From Thermus thermophilus (GTDB lineage: Bacteria; Deinococcota; Deinococci; Deinococcales; Thermaceae), in contig NZ_AP025158.1 in assembly GCF_019974155.1 (NCBI RefSeq), forward strand, positions 744,001 through 808,000: a DNA stretch of 64,000 nucleotides, in the 5' to 3' direction. Of this stretch, positions 8,223 through 17,429 are shown in pieces. The notes beneath the pieces were generated by a model. The model saw nothing but the letters and a program-made list of their open reading frames with translations, did no database searches and was not told where the DNA came from. A program made the translations under genes and the position numbers. Positions within the stretch are counted from its first letter, which is position 1, and each line of letters starts with the position of its first letter.

Positions 8223-10503
8223 GGCCGGAGCGGGGAAGGGGCCTCCGCCTCCCCCCGCCGCACGTGGGCGAGGATCTCCTTGTAGGCCGGGATGTGGGCC
8301 AGGGGGGAGCGGGCCTTGGGGTCCACCAGGACGTTTCCCTCAGGCCAGTGGACCTCCAGGGTGCCCTCCTTGACCTCCGCCAAGTAGACCCGGCCGGCGT
8401 AGCGGCCGAAGGCGTTTTCCAGCACCACCGGGTCCCCGGGCTTCAGGCCCAGGCGGGCGGCGTCCTTGGGGTTCATGTAGACCGCGTCCCGGAAGGCCCC
8501 GGTGAGAGGGTCCTGGTCCTCGTGGACCATGGAGTTGAACTGCTTCCCCCGGCGGGTGACCACGCGGAAGGCCCCCTCGGGGACCTCCTTTTGGGGCAGG
8601 GGCACGGGGCGGAAGTGGGCCTTCCCGTCGGGGGTGGGGAAGCGCCAGCCCTCGCAGAGGCGCCTCCCCCCGTACTGGAACTGGTCCCCCTTGGCCTTGA
8701 GGCGCTGGATCCCCTCGTAAAGGGGGATGACCCGGGCGATCTCCTCGCGGACCTCGGCGGTGGAGGCGAAGCGGAAGCGGTCCTTGAGCTCGGGGCGCAG
8801 GCGGTGGACGAGCTCCTGGAAGACCTCCCACTCGGGCCGCGCCTCCGGGGGCCTCGGGCCCGGGATCTCGGGGCTGAAGATCACGCGCCTTTCCGTGCTG
8901 GTCTCCGTGACCCCGCCCGGGACCTCGTAGCGGGTGGTGGCGGGGAGGAGGAGGACGCACTCCCCGGGCTCCAGGAGCATCTGGCTGGAGAGGACGATGT
9001 CCTGGTGGACCCTGAGGGGGACGCGCCCCAAGGCCTCCTCCACGGCCTCAGGGTCGGGCATGACCTCGCGGAAGTCTCCCCCGATGGCCCACAGGACCCC
9101 GAGCCTCCCCTCGAGGGCCCGGTCCAGGGCCTCCGGGGTGGTGAGGCCGGGGCGGTCCGGGACGGGGAAGCCCCAGAGCTCGGCAAGCCTCCGGGCGTTC
9201 TCCGGGTTCACGGGAAGCCCCCCGGGGAAGGCGGTGGCGTAGGCCCCCATCTCCGCCCCCCCTTGGACCCCGGAGTGGCCGCGGATGGGCATGAGGCCGC
9301 ACCCCTCCCGCCCCACGAAGCCCTTGAGGAGGGCGAGGTTGACGATGGCCCGCACGTTGTCCTCCCCGTGGGTGTGCTGGGTGATCCCCATCCCCCAGAC
9401 GAAGACGGCCCGCTCCGCCCGGCCCACCATCTCGGCGAAGGCCCGCATCTCCTCGCGGGAGACGCCCGCCGCCTTTTCCAGCTCGGCGAAGGGGATGGCC
9501 TTGAGGAAGGCCTTGTACTCCTCAAAGCCCGCGGTGTGGGCCCGGATGAACCCGGGGTCCACCCAGCCCTCTTCCAGCATCCACTTGGCCGCCCCGTGGA
9601 GGAAGGCGATGTCCCCGCCGGGGAGGATCTGGAAGAAGCGGTCGGCAATCCTCGTGCCGAAGAGGGCGCTTTCCAGGTCCGAGGGCACGAAGTAGCGCTC
9701 CATCCCGGGCTCCCGGTAGGGGTTCACCACCGCCACCTTGGTCCCCGCCTTTTTGGCGTGGTAGAGGTACTTCATCATCACCGGCTGGTTGTTGGCCACG
9801 TTGGAGCCCAGGAAGACCACCAGGTCGGTGCCGATGAGGTCGGTGTAGCTGCAGGTGGTGGCCGCCACCCCGAGGGCCTCCTTGAGGACCACGGTGGAGG
9901 GGGAGTGGCAGACGCGGGCGGCGTTGTCCACGTGGTTGCACCCCAGGGCCCGCACCGCCTTTTGCACCACGTAGTAGGTCTCGTTGGGCACGCCCCGGCT
10001 CGTGAGGTAGAAGAAGGCCCCCTCGGGGAGGTGGCGCCTGAGGTACTCCGCGGCAAGCCCCAGGGCCTCGTCCCAGGAGACGCGCCGGAAGCCCCTTTCC
10101 CCCTTCCGCCGGAGCATGGGGTAGGGGAGGCGGCCGAGGCGCCGGAGCTCCCGGCTCCTCCTCCCCTTCAGGGCCTCCACGTCCTCCAGCACCTTGGGGT
10201 CCAGGGGGGCAGGGTGTTTAGGCGGAGGAGGCGCAGGCGCACGTTGCAGAGGTGGACCCCGTGGAGGGTCCAGTCCTCGAGGCCCGAGGTCCCGAGGGCG
10301 CAGCCGTCGCAGACCCCGTCCCTGAGGATCCGCCAGGCGTAGGGGAGGTTGTCCCGGTTCTCCCAAAGGGCCCGAAAGACCTCGTAGAAGTTCTCCAGGT
10401 GGGTGAAGGGGATGCGGCTCGCCCAAAGCTCCGGGGCAAGGCCCCGCTTTAGGGGGCGCACGTACGCCTTGGGCGAGCTCCAAAACGGGTTCAACCAGGC
10501 CAT
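8219..10503 (-). pseudogene. FdhF/YdeP-like molybdopterin oxidoreductase alpha subunit, frameshifted at a G6 tract
   Basis: A gene of the formate-dehydrogenase-like alpha-subunit group (YdeP/TIGR01701 type), starting at ATG 10503 after AAGGAGG. The first ~100 codons give PFTHLENFYEVF and the cysteine motif VCDGCALGTSG. The frame then breaks at a run of six G (10204-10209 on the plus strand); one extra base would join RLRLLRLNTLP to LDPKVLEDVEAL. The long second part holds the bis-MGD domains (RVCHSPSTVVLKEALG, GSNVANNQPV, VWGMGITQH) and the C-terminal cofactor-binding barrel. The intact product would be about 760 residues. It overlaps fdhD by four bases. Confidence 0.83.
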
Positions 10504-10579
10504 GGCCACCTCCTTGGGTTCCTCGAGGCCAGCGTAACGCCGGGGGCGGAGGCGGGCAAGGGCGGAGGCCACGCCGAGG

Positions 10580-10591
10580 GATAATGGGGGC
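10580..10591 (+). promoter_or_regulatory. -10-like element of a leaderless promoter before 10592
   Basis: GATAAT at 10580-10585 lies six bases before the ATG at 10592, so a transcript would start at or next to the start codon. The same GATAAT-GGGsCC-ATG pattern occurs before the Csm6-like gene at 18982. No clear -35 is seen. Confidence 0.4.
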
Positions 10592-11035
10592 ATGCGCGCC
10601 GCAAGCCTTGTGCCCTCGGGGACCCTTCTGCTCCGCGCCCTCGGTGTGGAGCCCGTGGGGGTGAGCCACAGCTGCCCCAACCCCACGGGGCTTCCCGTCC
10701 TCACGGAAAGCCTCATCCCCGAGGGCCTCTCCCAGGAGGAGACCGACCGGAGGGTGCGGGAGGCCTACGCCCGGGGGCTTTCCCTCTATCGGGTGCGCAC
10801 GGAGCGCCTCCAGGCCCTCGCCCCCGACCTCCTCGTGATCCAGGAGGTGTGCGAGGTTTGCGCCCCCACGCCGGCGGAGGTGGGGCAGGCTCTGGCCTTC
10901 CTCCCAAAGCGGCCTCAGGTGGTGGCCCTTCAGGGGACGCGCCTTGCGGACCTGTTCCGTGACCTCGCCCGGCTGGGGGTAAGATCGTCTAGAGCTCACC
11001 CCTCAAGGATACCACCCTTTTACGACAGCCTCTGA
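10592..11035 (+). pseudogene. Truncated cobalamin-type ABC substrate-binding protein (BtuF-like)
   Basis: The 147-residue frame starts like a class III periplasmic binding protein: SLVPSGTLLLRALG, VEPVGVSHSCPNP, then LYRVRTERLQALAPDLLVIQEVCEVCAPT and VVALQGTRLADLF. The QxxCxVCA pattern is typical of the putative cobalamin/haem-binding group. Normal members are 250-290 residues; homology stops near residue 130 (LARLGV) and is followed by unrelated sequence to a stop at 11035. No signal peptide, permease or ATPase accompanies it. It looks like a decaying fragment whose C-terminal lobe was deleted, although a short expressed protein cannot be excluded. Confidence 0.7.
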
Positions 11036-11330
11036 GGCGCCCGGGCAGGCGGTAATGGACCACCAAGGGGGGTCCCGGGACTCCTCCATGCGGACCACGG
11101 GCTCCGAGGCGAGGCCAAGGCGGCCCTTCCTCCTACGAGATCTGCGTCCGGGACCCGGGCGTGATTGGTTCCTTCTCCCCCCCCGGACAACCTGGCGGTC
11201 GCCTAGGCGGGTGCGGGTGGAGCCCCTCGAGGCCCTTCCCGGCCACTTCCAAAACTGGCTCCAGGGACGGGTCTAGACCCTGGCCTGGTTCTAGGCGGAG
11301 GACGGGCCCTTTGTGGTAGCGTAGCCCGGG
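11036..11330. other. Intergenic stretch with no recognisable gene
   Basis: About 300 bases between the truncated binding-protein gene and the MFS gene. Open frames here are short and look random, and I see no convincing remnant of the missing BtuF C-terminus, no clear promoter and no hairpin terminator. Confidence 0.5.
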
Positions 11331-12575
11331 ATGGGACCCTTGGAGGAGCTCCTCTTCCTCGGCACCCTCATGGCCCTTGGGGCCTTCAGCATAGACGTCA
11401 TGCTCCCCGCCCTCGAGGCCACCGCCCACCGCTACGGCACGAGCCCCACGGCGGCCCAGCTCGTGGTGGGCCTCTACTTCCTGGGCTTTGCCCTGGGCCA
11501 GCTCCTCTGGGGCCCCCTCATGGACGCCCTGGGGCGGAGGAGGGTCCTTAGGGGGGCGCTCCTCGGCTTCAGCCTCGCGGCCCTGGCCACCGTGGCCGCC
11601 CCGGGCTTTTCCCTCCTCCTCGCGGCCCGGCTCGTCCAGGGTTTCTTCGCCGCGAGCTTCCGCATCGGTGTCACCGCCAGCGTCCGCGACCGCTACCGCG
11701 GGGAGGCCATGGCCCGGCGCCTCTCCTACGCCCTCCTCGTCCTCATGGTGGCCCCCGTCCTGGCCCCGGCCCTGGGGGTGGCCCTCCTCGCCCTGGGCCC
11801 CTGGGCGCCCTACGCCCTCCCCGCCCTCCTCGGCTTTCTCGCCCTCCTCTGGAGCGGGCGCTTCCCCGAGACCCTCCCCGAGGAGGCGCGCCGCCCCCTG
11901 CGCCTCGCCTCCTTGGGGGAAGGGGTCCTCCTCGTCCTCAGGGACCGGAGGGCGGGGTTTTACGCCCTGGCCCTGGGGGGCGTCTTCGGCATCCTCTACG
12001 CCTACCTGGCGGCCTCGGCGGAGCTCTACAAGGCCCACCTCGGCCTTTCCAACCCCGCCTTCGCCCTGGCCTTTGGGGCCACGGGGCTCGCCCTCGCCGG
12101 GGCGAACCTCTTGGGGCCCAGGGCTGTGGCCCGCCTCGGCCTCGGGAGGGCCCTCAGGCTGGCCGTGGGGGCTCTTTTGCTCCTCCTCCTCTTCCTCCCC
12201 CTCCACGCCCTGGCCCCAAGGCCTTTTCCCTTCTGGCTCCACCTCACCCTGGTCCTTCTCCTCGTGGCCTTCACCTTTCCCAACGCCCAGGCCCGGGCCC
12301 TGGAGGGGCTGGGGAGGGTGGCGGGCCTTGCGGCGAGCTTCACCGGCTTTCTCTCCACCCTCCTCGCCGCCCTCCTCGGCACCCTGGTGGGCCAGGCCTC
12401 GGGCGGGGCACCCTTCCCCTTCAGCCTCGGCCTCCTGGGCCTTGGGGCCCTGGCCTTCGCCGGGGTGTTCCTCGCGGAGGCTAGCCCTCTTTGTGGATCT
12501 CCTCCACCAGGCGGGCCAGGCGGTTCACCCCCAGGTTCAGCTCCTCCAGGAGGAGGAGGAGGTCCAGGTGGGTGA
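11331..12575 (+). CDS. MFS multidrug exporter, Bcr/CflA type
   Basis: A 12-helix major facilitator protein of the Bcr/CflA drug:proton antiporter group. MALGAFSIDVMLPALEA matches the family's first helix with its conserved Asp, and GPLMDALGRRRVL (about residues 60-73) is the MFS loop 2-3 signature. The core ends near residue 385 (FAGVFLAEA). The remaining ~30 residues are Pro/Gly-rich, are antisense to the 3' end of the gene at 12481-13950, and are unlikely to be real. One extra base just before 12482 would end the protein at the TAG in CTAG (12481-12484), so a small indel may have extended the frame. Confidence 0.85.
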   Translation: MGPLEELLFLGTLMALGAFSIDVMLPALEATAHRYGTSPTAAQLVVGLYFLGFALGQLLWGPLMDALGRRRVLRGALLGFSLAALATVAAPGFSLLLAARLVQGFFAASFRIGVTASVRDRYRGEAMARRLSYALLVLMVAPVLAPALGVALLALGPWAPYALPALLGFLALLWSGRFPETLPEEARRPLRLASLGEGVLLVLRDRRAGFYALALGGVFGILYAYLAASAELYKAHLGLSNPAFALAFGATGLALAGANLLGPRAVARLGLGRALRLAVGALLLLLLFLPLHALAPRPFPFWLHLTLVLLLVAFTFPNAQARALEGLGRVAGLAASFTGFLSTLLAALLGTLVGQASGGAPFPFSLGLLGLGALAFAGVFLAEASPLCGSPPPGGPGGSPPGSAPPGGGGGPGG

Positions 12576-13950
12576 GGGTGGAGGCTCGGGTCTCCACCCG
12601 GTCGCGGAGCCTATGGAGGTGGGCCTCCCTCGAGGCCTCCACCTCGGCGAGGACCTCCGGGTACTCGGCGAGCACCCTCTCCGCCAGGGCCCGGTTCCCC
12701 GTGGCCAGGGCCGTGAGGGCCCGCTCCAGGCGAGCGAGGGTCCGCCCCACGATCCGGGCGAGCTCCGCCTTCCCCTCGGGGCTGAAGGTGACCCCCTGGG
12801 TCCAGAGCCTTTCCGCCTTGCGCAGGGCCCGTTTGGCCAGGTCCCCCAGGTGCTCCAGCTCGCTCGCCGCCTTGAGGAGGGGGAGGGCGGGGGTGTCCTG
12901 GGGGAGCTTGGCCACGTAGACCAGGACCTCCCGGCTCAGCCGGTCCACCTTTTCCTCCAGGGGCAAGAGTTCGGCCTCGCGCCCCGTTTCCTGGACCAGG
13001 GCCTTCAGAACCGCTTCCAGCATGTGCCGGGCGGCGTCCCCGATGCGGGCGAGCTCCCTCAGGGCGAGCCCCTGGGCGAGGAGGGGGTCGTTGAGGGCCT
13101 CGGGGCGGAGGTACTTGGGGGCGAGGGGCTTGGGGCTTGGGGCCAGGCGGTCGGCGAGCCTCACCCAGAGGGGGTAGGCGAGGGGGAAGGTGAGGAAGGC
13201 GAGGGCGTGGAAGCCCGCGTGGGCGGGGAAGACGCCCGGGTTCGGGGCGAGGAGCAGGGGGAGGGCGAGGGCGAGGCGGTGGGAAAGGAGGACGAGGCCG
13301 AGGCGGAGGCTTTCCGGGGTGGGGCGGAGGAGGACGGGCCCCGTGCACCCCACACCCCCGCCCAGGACCAAGGCGAGGGTCCCCTCGAGCCCCACCCCCT
13401 CCCCGGCGAGGCCCAGGGCGAGGAGGGCCACCAGGTTCGCCGAGCCCACGGCGAAGGCCAGGAGAAGCCCAGCGAGGAAGAGGGCCAGGGGGGGAAGGCT
13501 TCCCAGCCACGCCCCCGCCCCCAAGGCCTCCCCCCGGGCGAGGTCCAGGCCCAGGAAGAGGAGGCCGAGGCCGAAGAGGAGGCGGTTCGCCCCCTGGCCC
13601 CGCTTGAGGACCTCGAGGGCCAAGGCCAGGCTCAGGGCCGCGAAGGCCAGGGTGCGGTTTCCCAGGCCCGCCACGGCCACGAGGACCGTGGCCCCCAGGG
13701 TGCCCCCAAGGGCGAGGAGGGCGGCCTCGTATAGGGGCAGGACCCCCACCTGCAGGAGGCCCCTCCCCAGGAGGCTGAGCCCGGTGCCGCTCCCCGAGGC
13801 CGCCCCGAGGAGGAGGGCGGCCAGCCCCAGGGGAAAGCCCCTAAGGCGGGAGAGGAGCCGCCTCCCCGAGGGGCCCACGAGCCCGCCCGCCCCCTCGGTG
13901 ACGAGGAGGGTGCCGAGGTAGAGGAGGGCGAGGACCCCGAGGAGGGCCAC
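12481..13950 (-). CDS. Na/Pi cotransporter-like membrane protein with C-terminal PhoU-like domain
   Basis: A 489-residue protein: about 8-9 hydrophobic segments in the first 280 residues with the duplicated Na/Pi cotransporter layout (LGAASGSGTGLSLLG and GGGVGCTGPVLLR take the place of the family's Q-S-S-SAT repeats), then a helical PhoU-like tail (RIGDAARHMLEAVLK, ASELEHLGDLAKRALR). It would import phosphate with Na+ or sense phosphate at the membrane. The GTG at 13950 follows the GDPD stop by one base, so GDPD and this gene likely form a phosphate-scavenging pair. The altered repeat motifs are unusual; another anion is possible. Confidence 0.8.
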   Translation of the reverse strand: MALLGVLALLYLGTLLVTEGAGGLVGPSGRRLLSRLRGFPLGLAALLLGAASGSGTGLSLLGRGLLQVGVLPLYEAALLALGGTLGATVLVAVAGLGNRTLAFAALSLALALEVLKRGQGANRLLFGLGLLFLGLDLARGEALGAGAWLGSLPPLALFLAGLLLAFAVGSANLVALLALGLAGEGVGLEGTLALVLGGGVGCTGPVLLRPTPESLRLGLVLLSHRLALALPLLLAPNPGVFPAHAGFHALAFLTFPLAYPLWVRLADRLAPSPKPLAPKYLRPEALNDPLLAQGLALRELARIGDAARHMLEAVLKALVQETGREAELLPLEEKVDRLSREVLVYVAKLPQDTPALPLLKAASELEHLGDLAKRALRKAERLWTQGVTFSPEGKAELARIVGRTLARLERALTALATGNRALAERVLAEYPEVLAEVEASREAHLHRLRDRVETRASTLTHLDLLLLLEELNLGVNRLARLVEEIHKEG

Positions 13951-13951
13951 C

Positions 13952-14626
13952 TCACCCTCCCAGGGGAAGGAGGACCTCGGGCCGATCCCCGATGAGGCCG
14001 TCTAGGCCCAGGGCGAGGAGGCGCCTGGCCTCCCCTTCCTCGTTCACCGTCCAGGCCACCACAAAAAGCCCCCGCTTTCGCCACCCTGCCACGGCCTCCT
14101 CCGTGACGAGGGCGTGGTGGGGGTGGACGGCCTCCACCCCGAGGCAGGGGAGGAGGGTGGAGTGGTCCTCGGCCATGAGGAAGCCCAAGGGGAGGCCGGG
14201 GGCCGCCTTCTTGAGGGCGAGGAGGGCGAGGGGGTCAAAGCTGGAGACCCACACCCCCTCCCGCCCCCGGAGGAGGGCGGCGAGGCGGCGCGCCGCCTCT
14301 TCCCCGAGGCCGGGGAAGGACTTGAGCTCCACGTTGAAGAGGGCCTGGGGAAAGGCTTCTTTGAGGGCGAGGACCTCTTCCAGGCGGGGCAGGTCGGGTT
14401 CTCGGGCCTTGAGGTCGGCGTAGTCCACCTGGAAGACGGGGCCCAAGGGGGTATCCGGGTCGTGGCGGACGGCGAAGACCCCGTCCCGGGTGGGCCAGAC
14501 GTCCAGCTCCACCCCGTCCAGGCCGGCCTCGAGGGCCAGCCGGAAGCTTTCCAGGGTGTTCTCCTTGGCCTTCAGGGGGGCGCCCCGGTGGCCGAGGCGA
14601 AGCGGTCTTTTGCGGAAGGCGGTCAT
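13952..14626 (-). CDS. ugpQ: Glycerophosphodiester phosphodiesterase
   Basis: A 224-residue GDPD enzyme that hydrolyses glycerophosphodiesters to glycerol 3-phosphate and an alcohol. The TIM-barrel active site is complete: LGHRGAP (His), ENTLESFRLALEAG (Glu), GVELDVWPTRDG (Glu, Asp) and VRHDP (His). The length equals that of the T. thermophilus GDPD whose structure is known. The start is ATG at 14626; the longer open frame upstream runs into the glpK promoter region and glpK antisense. It is divergent from glpK/glpD, so the three make a glycerol-phosphate utilisation cluster, with the Na/Pi transporter downstream. Confidence 0.95.
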   Translation of the reverse strand: MTAFRKRPLRLGHRGAPLKAKENTLESFRLALEAGLDGVELDVWPTRDGVFAVRHDPDTPLGPVFQVDYADLKAREPDLPRLEEVLALKEAFPQALFNVELKSFPGLGEEAARRLAALLRGREGVWVSSFDPLALLALKKAAPGLPLGFLMAEDHSTLLPCLGVEAVHPHHALVTEEAVAGWRKRGLFVVAWTVNEEGEARRLLALGLDGLIGDRPEVLLPLGG

Positions 14627-15562
14627 TCTCGCTTCCTCCGGAGGGGGCCGCCCGAGCGGCAGACCCGCTTTCCATGCTAAGTCCCCCGCTGTGGCGAGGG
14701 CCCCAAGACCTCGTCCTCCCAGAGCATTTTTGCGTAAACTTCGGGAAGGGGGAAAGCCGTGGCGTTTGTTTTGGCTTTGGACCAAGGCACCACCAGCAGC
14801 CGGGCCCTCCTCTTCACCCTGGAGGGGAGGCCCGTGGCGGTGGCCCAGCGGGAGTTCCGGCAGCTTTACCCGAAGCCCGGGTGGGTGGAGCACGACCCCC
14901 TGGAGCTCTGGGAGACCACCCTCCTTGCGGCGCGGGAGGCCCTTGGGAAGGCCGGGGTGGAGGCAGGGGAGGTGTTGGCCCTGGGGATCACCAACCAGCG
15001 GGAAACCACCCTCGTCTGGGACCGGAGTACGGGGAAGCCCCTCCATAACGCCATCGTCTGGCAGGACCGGAGGACGGCCCCCCTGTGCGAGGCCTTGAGG
15101 GAAAGGGGCCTCGAGCCCTTGTTCCGGGAGAGGACCGGGCTGCTTCTGGACCCCTACTTCTCGGGGACGAAGCTCCTTTGGCTCCTAGAGAACGTGCCCG
15201 GGCTAAGGGAGAAGGCCAAGCGGGGGGAGGTCCTCTTCGGCACCGTGGACGCCTGGCTCATCTGGAACCTCACGGGGGGGAAGGTCCACGCCACCGACCC
15301 CACGAACGCGAGCCGCACCCTCCTCTTCAACCTCCACACCCTCGCCTGGGACCCCGAGCTTCTTGAGGTCCTGGGGATCCCCGCCGCCCTCCTCCCGGAG
15401 GTGCGGCCCTCGGACGGGGACTTCGGGGAAACCCTCCCCGGGCTCCTGGGGGCCTCCATTCCCATCCGGGGGGTCTTGGGGGACCAGCAAGCGGCCCTCT
15501 TCGGCCAGGGGGCCTTGGGGGAGGGGGAGGGGAAGTGCACCTACGGCACCGGGGCCTTCCTC

Positions 15563-16736
15563 CTGAGCTCTCATCACTTTCCTCCCCCCAGTTCCTGAAG
15601 CAACCTGACCAGCTCCTCCACCACTGCTTCCCTCCAAGGCGGGGGCCCCTGGGCCAGGGCGATCCGGCCCAGACGGAAGAGGCTTTGCCGCTCGGGATGG
15701 GCCAGAAGCCGGGGAAGCCATTCCCTGCCCTGCAAGCGCGCCCCCAGAAGGACCAAGAGCGCCATCCCCAAGGCCAGAAGCCATAACCACCCCCTGAGGC
15801 TCGCCCCCGTCCGCAGCCGATGGCGGTCCAGCCCAAACCCCTGCCCCTTCAGGTCCCTAAACCCCTCTTCAATCCACATCCGCCACCCATAGGGCGGCTC
15901 CCCCCCAAAAGGGCCCGAATAGGCCAGATACCAGGGATCCCGACCCCCTGGGTACACCAGGAGGGTGACTTCTACCCCCTCCCCACCGTGTCCGAAAAGG
16001 CGGACCTCCTCCCGCAGGGGGTGGACCACACGCTGGTAGCCCTCCTTCAGGGGAAGGCGCTTCCCCCCTTGGGGTTCCACCTCCCGGTTCTGCCGCAGGC
16101 GGATGAGGAAGCCCATGCCCCACCCCTGGAGCTTTCGCATCAGGGAGACCCGGTCAAAGCCGCGGTCCAGGAGGAAGAGGGGGGTATATCCCAGGTCCTG
16201 GACGGCGCGGCCCAGGCGGTGGAGGAACTCCTCCTCCACCCGGTTTTGACTGGGGAAAGGGGAGAGGGGGTGAAGAGCGAAGGCCACCACCAGGGCCCTT
16301 CCCTTGAGGGGAAGGGCGGCCACCAGGGCTTGGTGCCTACCGTCCTCTGTGAAGGTCCAGTCCACGATGAGGGGGAGGGGGCGGTCTTTGGGGAAACGAG
16401 GGACGAGGAGGGGGAGGAGGGCTTCGGTGAGGGCCCAGGGGTCTTGCAGGGTGGGGTGATGGAGGAAGCGCCAGAGGCGATTGAGGCGGCTTTGGGCCAG
16501 GGTGGGGAGGGGGGTTCTGCGGGCGAGGTCGGAGAGGGTGGGGTCCAGGGGGGTAGTGAGGAGGGTGGACAGGAAGAGGGCGAGGTTGGAGCGGATGGTT
16601 TTCCTGAGGGAGGCGAAGACCTTATGGACCCAGAGGGTGATAACTTGGGAAAGGGGGGTGGTGGGCGGCACACCTTACTTACCCCCCTCTTCTCTTCCCT
16701 TGTCAAGCCCCAGCCCTCAAAGTGATGAGAGCTCAG
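15563..16736 (-). mobile_element. IS4-family insertion sequence, copy 1 (in glpK)
   Basis: A 1174-bp element with 15-bp perfect terminal inverted repeats (CTGAGCTCTCATCAC at the left, GTGATGAGAGCTCAG at the right). It is flanked by a 10-bp target duplication, 15553-15562 and 16737-16746. One transposase gene fills it. A second copy at 26275-27448 has the same length and orientation; the only base difference I found is T versus C in the transposase (near 16032 versus 26744), so both jumps are recent. Confidence 0.95.
15574..16671 (-). CDS. IS4-family transposase (copy 1)
   Basis: A 365-residue DDE transposase. The catalytic Asp residues lie in LIVDWTF (about residue 101) and LLDRGFDR (about residue 168). 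The third block shows the exact IS4 signature Y-2-R-3-E-6-K in [16 protein letters not shown]. It acts in the cytoplasm as a dimer on the element's inverted repeats. The frame is intact, so the element is probably active. Copy 2 differs by one residue (Gln here, Arg there, in GY-Q/R-RVVHP). Confidence 0.95.
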   Translation of the reverse strand: MPPTTPLSQVITLWVHKVFASLRKTIRSNLALFLSTLLTTPLDPTLSDLARRTPLPTLAQSRLNRLWRFLHHPTLQDPWALTEALLPLLVPRFPKDRPLPLIVDWTFTEDGRHQALVAALPLKGRALVVAFALHPLSPFPSQNRVEEEFLHRLGRAVQDLGYTPLFLLDRGFDRVSLMRKLQGWGMGFLIRLRQNREVEPQGGKRLPLKEGYQRVVHPLREEVRLFGHGGEGVEVTLLVYPGGRDPWYLAYSGPFGGEPPYGWRMWIEEGFRDLKGQGFGLDRHRLRTGASLRGWLWLLALGMALLVLLGARLQGREWLPRLLAHPERQSLFRLGRIALAQGPPPWREAVVEELVRLLQELGGGK

Positions 16737-17429
16737 GGCCTTCCTCCTCTTGAACACGGGGGAAAAGCCCGTCCTCTCGGAAAGGGGCCTCCTTACCACG
16801 GTGGCCTGGAGCCTTGGGGGAAGGGCCACCTACGCCCTGGAGGGAAGCCTCTTCGTGGCGGGGGCGGCGGTGGGGTGGCTCAAGGAGGTGGGCCTCATCC
16901 GGGAAAGCGCCGAGGTGGAGGCCCTGGCGGAGGGCGTGGAGGACACGGGGGACGTCTACTTCGTCCCCGCCTTCACCGGGCTTGGCGCCCCCTACTGGGA
17001 CCCCTACGCCCGGGGGGCCATCCTCGGCCTCACCCGGGGGACCACGCGGGCCCACCTGGCCCGGGCGGCCCTGGAGGGGGTGGCCTTTTCCGTGCGGGAC
17101 GTGGTTTTGGCCATGGAGGAGGAGGCCGGGGTCCGGCTCAAGGTCCTCAAGGCGGACGGGGGCATGGCGCAAAACCGCCTCTTCCTCAAGCTCCAGGCGG
17201 ACTTCCTCGGGGTGCCGGTGGCGGTGCCGGAGGTGACGGAGACCACCGCCTTGGGGGCGGCCCTCATGGCGGGGGTGGGGGTGGGGGCCCTCTCCTTGGC
17301 GGAGGTGCCCGCCCTCTGGCGGGAGGGGGGAAGGTTCCTCCCCACGATGCCCGAAGGGAGGCGGGAGGCCCTCTACCGGAGGTGGCGGGAGGCGGTGGAA
17401 AGGGCCAAGGGCTGGGCCAGGGAGGGGTA

